From: Pseudomonadota bacterium
GTDB lineage: Bacteria > SAR324 > NAC60-12
Reading direction: 5' to 3'
Assembly (NCBI GenBank): GCA_014381795.1
Contig: JACNKY010000115.1
Coordinates: 1 to 6,777, forward strand
DNA: 6,777 bases
The position numbers and the translations under genes are program-made. This document shows positions 6,774-6,777 of the stretch, in pieces. The notes beneath the pieces were generated by a model. That model was not told the DNA's origin. It saw only the letters and a program-made list of their open reading frames with translations, and made no database searches. Within the stretch, counting starts at the first letter, position 1. Each line of letters begins with the position of its first letter.

Positions 6774-6777
6774 GTAT

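Noticed and set aside
1..6777. Mobile element, CRISPR array, toxin-antitoxin pair or defence system
   Set aside because: All long frames are explained by housekeeping genes. There are no spaced repeats, transposase or integrase motifs, or tRNA-like sequences. No gap exceeds 200 bases internally.

Overview
The window is an ordinary housekeeping stretch of a bacterial chromosome. It is moderately AT-rich (judged by eye, not counted). It holds one truncated gene on the + strand and five genes running head to tail on the - strand. I found no RNA gene, CRISPR array, insertion sequence or phage gene, and no convincing undescribed system. The points worth a second look are small: start-site choice, missing Shine-Dalgarno sequences, local repeats, and sequence peculiarities in the trigger factor, ClpP and the sugar/nucleoside kinase.

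Layout by rising coordinate. The C-terminal half of a PiT-family inorganic phosphate transporter enters from the left edge on the + strand and stops at 796. It converges, across 23 bases, on a U32-family protein (TrhP/YrrO-like tRNA hydroxylation type; - strand, 820-2073). A 196-base gap (2074-2269) carries a good sigma70-like promoter for the U32 gene. Then come a PfkB-family kinase that looks adenosine-kinase-like (2270-3268), clpX (3317-4570), clpP (4584-5180) and tig, the trigger factor (5230-6555, or to 6615 with the upstream start). The last 160-220 bases hold a sigma70-like promoter for tig, small inverted repeats and no gene.

How the genes work together. tig-clpP-clpX is the classic protein quality-control cluster. 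Trigger factor receives nascent chains at the ribosome exit tunnel. ClpX unfolds chosen proteins and feeds them to the ClpP peptidase chamber. ClpP has its full Ser-His-Asp triad and ClpX keeps its IGF docking loop, so the pair should form a working ClpXP protease. The kinase follows clpX after 48 bases and may be co-transcribed. The U32 gene appears to have its own promoter. The phosphate transporter belongs to a different transcription unit.

Organism. The ClpX zinc domain, the ClpP N-terminus and the gene order are of the general Gram-negative type and do not look like Bacteroidota ClpX. None of the five complete genes has a recognisable Shine-Dalgarno sequence. Together with the kinase type this makes me lean weakly towards the PVC group (Lentisphaerota/Verrucomicrobiota). 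That is a guess from family resemblance and needs a database comparison.
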